A DNA stretch of 64,000 nucleotides, taken from assembly GCF_947494755.1 (NCBI RefSeq), contig NZ_CANLVZ010000003.1, forward strand, positions 1 through 64,000, written 5' to 3'. The position numbers were made by a program, and so were the translations under genes. Position 1 is the first letter of the stretch. Every line of letters begins with the position of its first letter. The notes below the pieces were generated by a model. The model was not told the DNA's origin, did no database searches, and saw only the letters and a program-made list of their open reading frames with translations. The DNA comes from an uncultured Tateyamaria sp. (GTDB taxonomy: Bacteria > Pseudomonadota > Alphaproteobacteria > Rhodobacterales > Rhodobacteraceae). Positions 36,645 to 45,216 of this stretch are shown here, piece after piece.

Positions 36645-37052
36645 ATGTCAACTGTGTTGATTGGGATAGGCCAAAGGATGCTCAGCGTACGCAGCCAATT
36701 GGGCTATCCTCAAAGCAAGGTCGCCGCGATACTTGGGATCGCCGACAAGTCCTATAAAAATTATGAGCTTGAAAGACGGGAGTTACCGCTCTCGATCGCA
36801 GTCAAGTTTTGCGAAGAATTCGACAAGAACCTTATTTGGCTGGTCTATGGGATTTCCGTTCCTGACAGTGAGCAGTCGGCGCGTCTGGCCGGGGAAACCG
36901 CTCAGGCCGTTTTTGATCATGCCGATGCGAATGACAGATCGTTTTCCAGCGCGGAAATTCAGAAATACACCCACTACATCTTTGAGCAATCCCTCTCAAA
37001 AGGCACGTCGCCGCAAAGCGAAGCAAAGCTGTTCTTTTCGGCTATTGGATAA
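36645..37052 (+). CDS. XRE-family regulator of the element
   Basis: A protein of about 135 aa with an N-terminal HTH_3 domain (GIGQRMLSVRSQLGYPQSKV, ILGIADKSYKNYELERRELP, then FDKNLIWLVYG), which resembles phage CI-type repressors. The C-terminal part (residues about 75-135) is a helical extension with no known domain. It is divergent from the HTH-integrase unit, so it probably represses excision and its own transcription. ATGs at 36627 and 36645 are both possible; neither has a strong ribosome site. I prefer 36645 because the family begins there. Confidence 0.75.
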   Translation: MSTVLIGIGQRMLSVRSQLGYPQSKVAAILGIADKSYKNYELERRELPLSIAVKFCEEFDKNLIWLVYGISVPDSEQSARLAGETAQAVFDHADANDRSFSSAEIQKYTHYIFEQSLSKGTSPQSEAKLFFSAIG

Positions 37053-37065
37053 GGCGAGCAACCCG

Positions 37066-37335
37066 ATGAAGCATCTGAAAGACCCGAACACGCCGATCAA
37101 TAAATTCGCCAACTCTCTGCGCCTGATGGGTATCCTGCTTCTGGTAGCCAGTAGCATTGGCTTTATCTCTTATCGTTCAGACACGGGCAATTTCTGGGAT
37201 ATCTATACACTGTTCCTACTGCACCTAGCTGTCGCAGGGGGCATCCTCGCATTTGTTGGTGAAACGCTTTGGAAAATCCTCATCACAAACAGCGATGTTT
37301 CCCGCCGCAAGTTCTATTTTTATGACGAGAAATAG
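37066..37335 (+). CDS. Small membrane protein of unknown function
   Basis: An 89-aa protein with two predicted transmembrane helices (LMGILLLVASSIGFISYR and LFLLHLAVAGGILAFVGETL) joined by a short loop (SDTGNFWDIYT), and a basic C-terminal tail (SRRKFYFYDEK). It begins 13 bases after the XRE stop with AAGG/GAG purines upstream, so it is probably in the same transcript. No domain recognised. It could be a regulator-linked membrane protein or a cargo gene. Confidence 0.55.
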   Translation: MKHLKDPNTPINKFANSLRLMGILLLVASSIGFISYRSDTGNFWDIYTLFLLHLAVAGGILAFVGETLWKILITNSDVSRRKFYFYDEK

Positions 37336-37410
37336 TTGGCGGACCTGCCCAAAATCGACCGATCTGGCTTAGCGCAGCCCCCTTCATGCGAGGAACAACA
37401 TTGATCGAGG

Positions 37411-38619
37411 TTACAGATTAACGAAAAACTGGATAATCACTGCATTGGCTAGGTCGACGAAGAACGCTGAGACAAGCGGCAAGACGATAAATGCAAGCGG
37501 TGCGGGACCGTAACGTTTTGTCACGGATGACATGTTTGCAATCGCGGTTGGCGTGGCCCCAAGTGTGAACCCTGCGAAACCTGCGCTGAGCACCGCACCT
37601 TGATAGTTGCTGCCCATCAGACGAAAGAAGATGAGTAGGATAAACGCGACCGTCATCACAACTTGCAGCACCAGAACGGCCAAAATCGGCCCGCCCAATT
37701 CTGCGAGGGTCCAAAGCTGAAGACTCATCAAGGACATCGCCAGAAACACCGACAGACAGTAGTCTGAAATGACCGCAAGAGACTTGGTACGTGCAGGCCA
37801 TGTGATTGAAGGCATGAGGTAAGGAATGGTGTTGGACATGACGATGCCAACCAGCAGGCAGGGAACGAACAAGGGCAGCTTCACGCCAGCCTCAATAATC
37901 CCCAGATGCACGATGTAGCCCAGCAAGATCGCCACATGCACGGCGAGCATGCCGCGCATCAGGCTGACATGGTTGATAAGGTCGTCAGGGTTCTCCTTGT
38001 CGTCAAACTCAAGGCCAACAATCGGCTCATCAGCCTGATCGCTTTGTAGGCTGTTACGGTCGATCAGGCGCTTTGCAATCGGCCCTCCCAGCACTGCGGC
38101 AAGGATCAGACCCAACGTTGCAGCGGCCACACCCGTTTCGGGTGCTGCGCCAAACCTGGTCAGCTCTTCAATTTGCGGGCCCCATGCAATCGCTGTGCCA
38201 TGCCCCCCTATCAGCGAAGCAGAGCCCACCAGAACGGATGTGGCGGCGGGCAAGCCAAACAGGGTAACACCCAACAGACCCACAACATTTTGCAGAACCA
38301 TGAAGGCAAGTGTCAGCCCGAGAAGGAGCAAAAGGAGACGGCCCCCTTTGAACAGGTCCGCAATTTGTGCATTCAGCCCAATGGTCGCAAAAAACACCAC
38401 AAGCAGATAGTCGCGAACCTCTAAGTCAAACGTAATTTGTTGCCCCGTGATGGCAAAGAAGCCCCATGTAAGCAGTGCGACGGCAAGGCCACCTGAGACC
38501 GGCTCGGGGATGTTGTAGTCTCCCAAGACAGCGATCTTGCGAGTCAGAAAGGCTCCGAGGAAAAACACCACAAAGCCCAATGTGACAGAGATAAAGGCCG
38601 GGACAATGATTTCTGGCAC
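37411..38619 (-). CDS. gltS: Sodium/glutamate symporter
   Basis: A 402-aa inner-membrane Na+:glutamate symporter. Around ten to twelve hydrophobic segments are seen, with the family motifs YNIPEPVSGGLAVALLTW, FFATIGLNAQIADLFKGG and LIGGHGTAIAWGPQ near the substrate sites. It is cargo of the mobile element, alone on the minus strand, with the RND genes upstream. A role in uptake of glutamate under low-nutrient conditions is plausible but not shown. Confidence 0.9.
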   Translation of the reverse strand: MPEIIVPAFISVTLGFVVFFLGAFLTRKIAVLGDYNIPEPVSGGLAVALLTWGFFAITGQQITFDLEVRDYLLVVFFATIGLNAQIADLFKGGRLLLLLLGLTLAFMVLQNVVGLLGVTLFGLPAATSVLVGSASLIGGHGTAIAWGPQIEELTRFGAAPETGVAAATLGLILAAVLGGPIAKRLIDRNSLQSDQADEPIVGLEFDDKENPDDLINHVSLMRGMLAVHVAILLGYIVHLGIIEAGVKLPLFVPCLLVGIVMSNTIPYLMPSITWPARTKSLAVISDYCLSVFLAMSLMSLQLWTLAELGGPILAVLVLQVVMTVAFILLIFFRLMGSNYQGAVLSAGFAGFTLGATPTAIANMSSVTKRYGPAPLAFIVLPLVSAFFVDLANAVIIQFFVNL

Positions 38620-38695
38620 AGTGATTTCCTTTTAGCACGCGAGCGTGGAAGACGCTGAAGGTTCGCCCCGACAACCTAATGCGCAGATCCGTTTG

Positions 38696-41600
38696 TTAAC
38701 CTTCGGCAGTTTCCTCTTGGCGCACACGGAAGAAAATCGCGTAGAGCGCGGGGACGACAATCAAGGTCAGAATTGTCGCAAAGCTAAGTCCGCAGATAAT
38801 GACCACCGCAAGCGACTTAAAGAACGGGTCCCACAACAACGGCACCACGCCCAAAACGGTGGTCAATACGCCCAAGGACACCGGCCTGACACGGCTGACA
38901 GCCGCATCTATGACGGCAGCCATACGTGCCTTGCCATCCGCAATTTGCGTGTCCGTCTCGTCAATCAGAACAATCGCGTTCTTGATCAACATGCCCGTCA
39001 GCGACAGGATGCCGAGGATTGCCATAAACTCCAGCGGCGTTTGCGTGCCGGCAAGACCGTAGATCACACCAATCAACGCCAATGGCACGGCCAGCCAGAT
39101 GATGATTGTTTGCCGCCATGCATTAAACAGGAACAAGACCACGATGAACATTGCCCCAAACCCGATGGGCATAGTCGATGCGAGGCCTGCGTTGGCCTCT
39201 TGAGAGCTGCCAAACTCACCCTTCCATTCCATGCTGTAACCGGGGGGCAGAGCAATGCCTTCGATGGGGCCCTTCACGGCTTCAAACAGATCACCCGATA
39301 GAACACCCGGCGCATTGTCCGATTGCGCAGTGATCGCCAAAGCCCGGTCGATACGGCGCAGATTGCCTGCCTCAAACACAATGTCAAAGCGGTCGACAAC
39401 TTGGCTGATCGGTATATATCGGCCAATCGCCGCGCTGTAGACTTGGATATCACGCAACTGGCCGATGTCGTTGCGCGCGTCTTCAACGGGGCGCATGACC
39501 ACATTACGCAATTCATCACGTTCGCGGTAAACGCCAAGGGTTGTGCCCGTCAGATGGCTGTAAATTGCATTGGAAATCTCGCCCTGAGTCAGGCCCAAAC
39601 GGCGCGCGTTTTCGATGTCGATGACGGGACGTACGACCTGTACCTGTTCGCGCCAGTCGTCTTTGACAGCCACGGCACCGGCTTGCGACATGATCGTTTT
39701 CGCCTGTGCGGCTAGATCGCGCAGAACAGCTGGTTCTGGACCAAAGAACCGCGCCTCCAACTTGGAGCCCCCACCCGGACCCAAAACGAACTTCCAAACT
39801 TTCGTGTTGGATTCAGGGTATGCCTCATCAATGTAAGCCTGCAAATCCGTGCGCAGCCCGTCGATGATGGTATAGTCTTCGACATCCACCAAAATCTGAC
39901 CATAGGCCGGATTTCCGCCCTCTGCTTCATAGATCAGCATAAAGCGCAGATGACCGCCACCCACGACTGTGTTAGTCCCTGTCACGCCCTCTAACCCACG
40001 CGCGTATTCTGCGATTTCAGTCAGATCAGCTTGAGTGTTCGCAATGTCGGCCCCTTGCGGTAGGAAATAGTCGATCACGAACTGATCGCGTGTGGACGAC
40101 GGAAAGAACCCCGCCGGGACGGCACCGAACATTGCAATGGCCGATACAAAAAGCGCCACAGTGATGCCGACGGTGATCCAGCGCACCTTGATCGCAAGCG
40201 CCAGAAACGCGCGGTAGACATTGAGGAACGCGTTCTCTTTGGGCTCGGCGTCCGCTTGGCCCTGCTTGAGCAACACGGTGCAATAATAAGGCGTGAGCCA
40301 GATCGCCACGAGCCATGAGAACAGCAAGGCAATGCCGATGGTCCAGAACAGGCTTCCTGCATACTCGCCCGTGTTGTCAGGCGAAAACCCGATGGGAGAG
40401 AACGCTAGGGTGCCAACAACCGTGCCGCCCAAGAGCGGCCACATGGTTTGCTTGACGATAGCGCGCGATGCTTTTGCGGCGTCTTCCCCGCGCTGCACGC
40501 GCACCAGCGTGCCTTCGACGACCACAATAGCGTTGTCCACCAGCATGCCCAAGGCGATGATCAGCGCACCCAGCGAAATACGCTGCATGTTGAGACCATA
40601 AAGGTACATCCCAAAGAGCGTGCCCGCTATGGTCACAAGCAAAATGCCACCCATCAGGATGCCAGAGCGCAACCCCATAAAGATCAGCAACGTGCCAACC
40701 ACGATGGCCAATGCTAGTGCGACGTTGACGACGAAATCATCCACAGATGATTTTACCGCAGCGCCTTGATCCGAGATCGGCAATACCTTGATGCCAATCG
40801 GGCGTTCATCAAATAATTCAGCAATCCGGTCTTTGACCGCATTGCTCATGTTCACGACATTACCGCCACGTGTGTTGGAAATGCCCAGACCGATGGCTGG
40901 TTCACCATTGCGAAACAACAGAGTACTTGCAGGCTCTTTCAGTCCGCGCGACACTGTCGCAATGTCTCCCAGACGGAAAGATGTGCCGCTCTGTGCGTTT
41001 GTAATCAGAAGGTTCTGGATTGCATCAATCGATCCCACCGCACTTTCTGGCCGTACTGAAAGACGCGACAGACCCGCTTTGATCGACCCGGCTGGTGTGA
41101 CAAGGTTTTGCCCCTCCAACAGTTGCTGGATCTGTCCCGGTGACAGGCCAAGTTCGGTCAGCCGCGCAGGGGCATATTCGACATAGATGACCTCTTCCTG
41201 CACACCATTCAAAACTACCTTCGAGACGCCATCCACCGTGACCAGTTCGCGCTGTAAATCTTTGGCGTATTCATAGAGATCAGTGATCGTGAACCCTTCA
41301 CCCGTGATCGCGTAATACTGGGCATAGACATCGCCAAAGTCGTCATAGACCTGAGACCCAAGCGCATTCGGCGGTAGTTGCGATTGCGCATCCGATATCT
41401 TGGCGCGCATCTTTGAAAAGACCTGATCCAGCTCGGTGTAGCCAGGCGTTGCTGCAATCGTAAATTCGACCGTGACGGTGCTGAGGCCGGGAGAAGACAC
41501 AGAACGGACTTCATCAATTCCCTGCAATTGCTGCAACGCGTTTTCCACAACTTCGGTCACTTCCTCGGCGACTTCCTCGGCTGAGGCACCGGGATAGGGC

Positions 41601-41746
41601 GTTACAATCTGCGCCTGCCGGATGACAAACTCGGGGTCTTCAAAACGCGGCAGCACCGTATAGGCAAAATACCCAGCAAAAAGGATCAAAATAGTCGCAA
41701 CGGCGGAGATCAGGCGCTTTTCCAGCGCGAACCGGGCCAAATCCAT
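38696..41746 (-). CDS. RND efflux transporter, inner-membrane pump (HAE family)
   Basis: A 1016-aa RND pump with the normal twelve-helix layout and two large periplasmic loops. The helix 4 motif GMLVDNAIVVVEGTLVRVQR carries the Asp that relays protons; the second-half helix motif LTGMLIKNAIVLIDE is also present. The sequence fits multidrug or hydrophobe efflux pumps of the AcrB/MexF type rather than metal pumps. The adaptor is encoded four bases upstream. No outer-membrane channel is in the window, so it probably works with a chromosomal TolC homologue. Substrate unknown. Confidence 0.92.
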   Translation of the reverse strand: MDLARFALEKRLISAVATILILFAGYFAYTVLPRFEDPEFVIRQAQIVTPYPGASAEEVAEEVTEVVENALQQLQGIDEVRSVSSPGLSTVTVEFTIAATPGYTELDQVFSKMRAKISDAQSQLPPNALGSQVYDDFGDVYAQYYAITGEGFTITDLYEYAKDLQRELVTVDGVSKVVLNGVQEEVIYVEYAPARLTELGLSPGQIQQLLEGQNLVTPAGSIKAGLSRLSVRPESAVGSIDAIQNLLITNAQSGTSFRLGDIATVSRGLKEPASTLLFRNGEPAIGLGISNTRGGNVVNMSNAVKDRIAELFDERPIGIKVLPISDQGAAVKSSVDDFVVNVALALAIVVGTLLIFMGLRSGILMGGILLVTIAGTLFGMYLYGLNMQRISLGALIIALGMLVDNAIVVVEGTLVRVQRGEDAAKASRAIVKQTMWPLLGGTVVGTLAFSPIGFSPDNTGEYAGSLFWTIGIALLFSWLVAIWLTPYYCTVLLKQGQADAEPKENAFLNVYRAFLALAIKVRWITVGITVALFVSAIAMFGAVPAGFFPSSTRDQFVIDYFLPQGADIANTQADLTEIAEYARGLEGVTGTNTVVGGGHLRFMLIYEAEGGNPAYGQILVDVEDYTIIDGLRTDLQAYIDEAYPESNTKVWKFVLGPGGGSKLEARFFGPEPAVLRDLAAQAKTIMSQAGAVAVKDDWREQVQVVRPVIDIENARRLGLTQGEISNAIYSHLTGTTLGVYRERDELRNVVMRPVEDARNDIGQLRDIQVYSAAIGRYIPISQVVDRFDIVFEAGNLRRIDRALAITAQSDNAPGVLSGDLFEAVKGPIEGIALPPGYSMEWKGEFGSSQEANAGLASTMPIGFGAMFIVVLFLFNAWRQTIIIWLAVPLALIGVIYGLAGTQTPLEFMAILGILSLTGMLIKNAIVLIDETDTQIADGKARMAAVIDAAVSRVRPVSLGVLTTVLGVVPLLWDPFFKSLAVVIICGLSFATILTLIVVPALYAIFFRVRQEETAEG

Positions 41747-41750
41747 CTGA

Positions 41751-42998
41751 TCAGTTCCCCACGCGTGTGATCGGGCGGATGGTCATTCCGTCGATGATCT
41801 CGCTGACACCTGCGGACACGATCGTCTCGCCACCAACAAGGCCTTCGCTGATCACCACGCTGTCGCCTGCAGCCTCTCCCAATGAAACCTGTTGCGCGGA
41901 TACTCTTCCATCTGCGGCCACCAGCCAGACAAATGGAGATCCATCGGGTCCGGCCGCAATGGCAGACAGGGGCGCGCTGACTTGTGCGGCTGACCCTTGG
42001 GTTGATGAAATCACACTCGCCACCATGCCGGGCAGGATCACGGCGCCCTCAGGCACAGTCACAGATACGCGGCCCCGATAGGTTTGCGTTGCACTGTCAG
42101 CCTGAACAGAAAATTCGACCAGTTCGGTTTCAAATTCCTGTCCACGTAGAGAATTGAAGGTGGCAGTGTTGGTGATGCTGTCAGGCCCATTTCGGGTCAG
42201 CTCGGTCACATCAAGGCTGGGAATGTCAAAGGCCAGATGCACAACTTCTAACCGCTGAAGCAAGGCGATGCTTTGTCCCGCAGACACGTTTGCGAAATTT
42301 TCAATATCCCGGCGCGCAATGATGCCATCAAAAGGGGCGGTCAGCGTGGCGTCTGACAGGTTATCCCGGGCCACTTTGATTTGGGCGTCAATGCCGCGCA
42401 AAGCGGCCTCGGCACCTGCAATCTCTTCAGGTCGTCCGCCAATCTCCCCAATCCGCAACTGCTCTTGTTGCGCGCGCAAATTCGCCTGTGCAACCCGCGC
42501 TTCTGCCTGCGCGCCTTCAACCTGCGCCCGCGTCGCCACGCCGCGTTCCAGCAGTGTTTCAGCCCTGCTCAATGCGTCCGCAGTCTGCTCGACTTGCGCC
42601 TGAGCAGAGGCAACCGCTGCTTCTAGCGCGGATATCTCTTCTGGCCTAGCACCTGCTTGCAAGGCCTCTAGTTGCGCAGTTGCCTGATCACGACTGCTTT
42701 GAAGCTGGGATATCTGGTTCTCAAAATCCCGTGTATCAATCTGGGCGATTGTATCGCCCGCACTCACATTTGATGCCGCCCGAATAGGCAGATCAATGAT
42801 TTGCCCAGAGACCTTGAAGGACAGTTCAATCTCTTGAGATGGCAAGACGACAGCTGGGTATTTGCGCGAGATGACGGTATCCGAAGCTGTCACAGTCGCC
42901 ACTTTGGCCGGGCGCGGCGTTGCCTCTTGCGCAACAGCGTCAGTGCTCACCAATACACCGATCAAACCCAAGATTCCGAAAATGCTGTTTTGCGCCAT
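41751..42998 (-). CDS. RND efflux periplasmic adaptor (membrane fusion protein)
   Basis: A 415-aa periplasmic adaptor with an N-terminal signal sequence (ILGLIGVLVSTDAVA). It shows the lipoyl-type halves (VSGQIIDLPIRAASNVSAGD and ATLTAPFDGIIARRD), a long coiled-coil hairpin between about residues 95 and 215 (ALEAAVASAQAQVEQTADAL), and a C-terminal beta-barrel. It bridges the pump with an outer-membrane channel. It is the first gene of the two-gene operon and is divergent from the channel gene. Confidence 0.9.
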   Translation of the reverse strand: MAQNSIFGILGLIGVLVSTDAVAQEATPRPAKVATVTASDTVISRKYPAVVLPSQEIELSFKVSGQIIDLPIRAASNVSAGDTIAQIDTRDFENQISQLQSSRDQATAQLEALQAGARPEEISALEAAVASAQAQVEQTADALSRAETLLERGVATRAQVEGAQAEARVAQANLRAQQEQLRIGEIGGRPEEIAGAEAALRGIDAQIKVARDNLSDATLTAPFDGIIARRDIENFANVSAGQSIALLQRLEVVHLAFDIPSLDVTELTRNGPDSITNTATFNSLRGQEFETELVEFSVQADSATQTYRGRVSVTVPEGAVILPGMVASVISSTQGSAAQVSAPLSAIAAGPDGSPFVWLVAADGRVSAQQVSLGEAAGDSVVISEGLVGGETIVSAGVSEIIDGMTIRPITRVGN

Positions 42999-43073
42999 AA
43001 TAATTGCCCCTGGATGTCGTCTGTGTCTCTATCTCTATAGATCAAGTCTTAGAAACAAACCAAGGAACGTGCT

Positions 43074-43523
43074 ATGGGTGCCGTCCAACAAATACTTCTC
43101 GGAACCGGACTGTTGACGTTCAGCGCCCTGGTTCATGTTGGTGCTATCGCACTTAGCATTCCGCATTTTTCAAAGGTTGCAGGGCTTTTTGGGGTTAGAA
43201 GGTGGTCGCGACTGCGGGTCGTGGCATTGCTCTCATTCAGCATTTTCGTGCTTATTCTAGCGCATACATTGCAGGTTTGGACATGGTCATTGCTCTTTTC
43301 GCGGATCACCGATTTACCTGACCTTGTGACAAGCTTTTACTTCGCCACGGTGACATACACGACACTTGGATACGGTGACATCGTGTTGGGTCCAGACGCG
43401 CGCATCGTTGCCACGTTCTGCGCGATCACGGGTTTGCTGACCTTCGGGATCAGTACAGCCTTTCTGATTGGCGTTTTGTCTCGGGTGTTGCCGGATGTTT
43501 TTGAAGGCAGTGAAGAGAATTGA
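43074..43523 (+). CDS. Small potassium-channel-like membrane protein
   Basis: A 149-aa protein with three or four transmembrane helices; the last two flank a pore loop containing the selectivity filter TLGYGD (in TVTYTTLGYGDIVLG). The Ion_trans_2 pattern suggests a potassium channel subunit. It is compact, has no cytoplasmic regulatory domain, and would assemble as a tetramer. It is divergent from the efflux adaptor gene in the mobile element; the 238 bp downstream of it (43524-43761) hold no gene I can recognise and probably carry the promoter of the ATPase gene. Confidence 0.85.
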   Translation: MGAVQQILLGTGLLTFSALVHVGAIALSIPHFSKVAGLFGVRRWSRLRVVALLSFSIFVLILAHTLQVWTWSLLFSRITDLPDLVTSFYFATVTYTTLGYGDIVLGPDARIVATFCAITGLLTFGISTAFLIGVLSRVLPDVFEGSEEN

Positions 43524-43761
43524 TCTTTGTGAGAACTTCACCCTGATCCATCGGGCATTGAGGTCTTCGTTTAGCCCGGCATTTCGATGCACTTCGGATG
43601 CAAGCCTAGGGTCTGGTCACCTTGCGCTTGGATGTTCAGTTAGCTAAAGATCACTGCAAATCTGATCGGTCCGGCTGATAAAATGACGCAAATAGATGTT
43701 ACATATCAGCACCCTGAGGCATGGCGTTGTGATAGGATCACGACCGTGATACTAACCCGAC

Positions 43762-45204
43762 ATGCTTGAAATATCACAATCAGACATCCTGAAGAGCCTC
43801 AAAAGAGACAATCCTTGGTGGGATGCAGAATACGCTATTCCAGACGGATCAATCGAAAAGTACCGATCCTACTTTAGGCCTTTTTGTGAGTTATCGCTCG
43901 ACTGGTCCGTAAATCGTTCGACAATTCTTATGGGGCCACGCCGTGTCGGAAAAACCGTCATGCTCCGTCAAATGATCGAAGAGGCGCTACGTGATGGATT
44001 TGACAGAACGCGAATCTTGTTCGTGTCCATCGACACACCCCTCTATAGTGGCATGCCCCTTGACCGGTTGATCTCACTTTTTGAAGAAGTGACGGGTCAG
44101 GGTTCGGATGAACGTCGCATTATAATCTTCGATGAGGTTCAGTACCTCAAGGAGTGGGAAGTCCACTTGAAGGTTCTGACAGATCGACACCCCAAAACGC
44201 GCTTCATCGCATCGGGGTCCGCAGCTGCAGCGCTCAAATTGAAAAGCCAAGAGTCAGGTGCAGGGCGGTTCACCGACTTCTTCCTTCCACCACTTACATT
44301 TGCGGAGTTTTTGGCCTTTCGAGACGTCGAAGACGAATTGATCGAAGCCCGTCAGATGCAAGGCACAATGCGCTATACAACAACCGACATCGAACAATTA
44401 AATATCGAGTTCATCAACTACTTAAACTTTGGTGGTTATCCTGAAGCGGTGCTGAACAAGACGATTCAGGCTGACGTTCAACGTTTTTTGGGGCGCGACA
44501 TCATCGATAAGGTTCTGTTGCGCGATCTGCCAAGCCTCTATGGGATACAGGACATCCAAGAACTCAACCGGCTGTTTACCACGCTGGCCTATCACACAGG
44601 GGAGGAGATCAGCTTGGATGGGCTGGCCCAAAGCTCTGGCGTAGCAAAGAACACGATCACCAAATATCTCGACTATCTGGAAGCAGCATTCTTGATCGTT
44701 CGTGTCAAACGCGTGGACGAAACTGGTAAAACATTCGCTCGGATGCGGAATTTTAAGGTCTATTTGACAAATCCTTCCATGAGAACGGCCCTATTTGCGC
44801 CTGTCGAAGACGGGGATGAGCCAATGGGCGCTTTGGCCGAAACAGCCATCTTTTCGCAGTGGTTCCATTCGAACCAAATGATGAACAACATCCACTACGC
44901 CCGCTGGAAACAGGGTAGAACCTATCTTGAGGTCGACTTGGTGCGTGTGGATGCCGCGCGCCTAAAGCCATCATGGGCATATGAGATCAAATGGTCTGAT
45001 CGCTATGCAGGAGATCAGCCTGGTGAGCTGCGAGGCCTGATCGAACTTGCGAAGAAGCATGCCGATATGCCTTTGCCTGTTGGGGCTACAACCAAAACAC
45101 TAACCTGCGAGACCGAAGTCGATGGCATAACTGTGAGACATTTTCCGTGTGCTTTGCACTGCTATCAAGTTGGCAAAAACGTTGCTGAAGGACGCGCTCC
45201 GTAG
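43762..45204 (+). CDS. AAA ATPase with DUF4143 domain
   Basis: A 480-aa protein of the AAA_14/DUF4143 family. Walker A is GPRRVGKTVMLRQ at about residue 55-65; Walker B is RRIIIFDEVQYLKEW. The ATPase part (about 40-220) is followed by a winged-helix region (LDGLAQSSGVAKNTITKYLD) and the DUF4143 nuclease-like C-terminus (EVDLVRVDAARLKPSWAYEI). Members occur widely and their cellular role is unclear. It is carried by the mobile element and is convergent with mobA, with 12 bp between the stops. Confidence 0.87.
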   Translation: MLEISQSDILKSLKRDNPWWDAEYAIPDGSIEKYRSYFRPFCELSLDWSVNRSTILMGPRRVGKTVMLRQMIEEALRDGFDRTRILFVSIDTPLYSGMPLDRLISLFEEVTGQGSDERRIIIFDEVQYLKEWEVHLKVLTDRHPKTRFIASGSAAAALKLKSQESGAGRFTDFFLPPLTFAEFLAFRDVEDELIEARQMQGTMRYTTTDIEQLNIEFINYLNFGGYPEAVLNKTIQADVQRFLGRDIIDKVLLRDLPSLYGIQDIQELNRLFTTLAYHTGEEISLDGLAQSSGVAKNTITKYLDYLEAAFLIVRVKRVDETGKTFARMRNFKVYLTNPSMRTALFAPVEDGDEPMGALAETAIFSQWFHSNQMMNNIHYARWKQGRTYLEVDLVRVDAARLKPSWAYEIKWSDRYAGDQPGELRGLIELAKKHADMPLPVGATTKTLTCETEVDGITVRHFPCALHCYQVGKNVAEGRAP

Positions 45205-45216
45205 ATTGGAAGCTGT

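Noticed and set aside
43762-45204. A defence system built on the DUF4143 ATPase and the channel
   Set aside because: The ATPase and the K+-channel-like gene are not in one operon pattern with a known effector, and DUF4143 proteins occur widely without a defence role.
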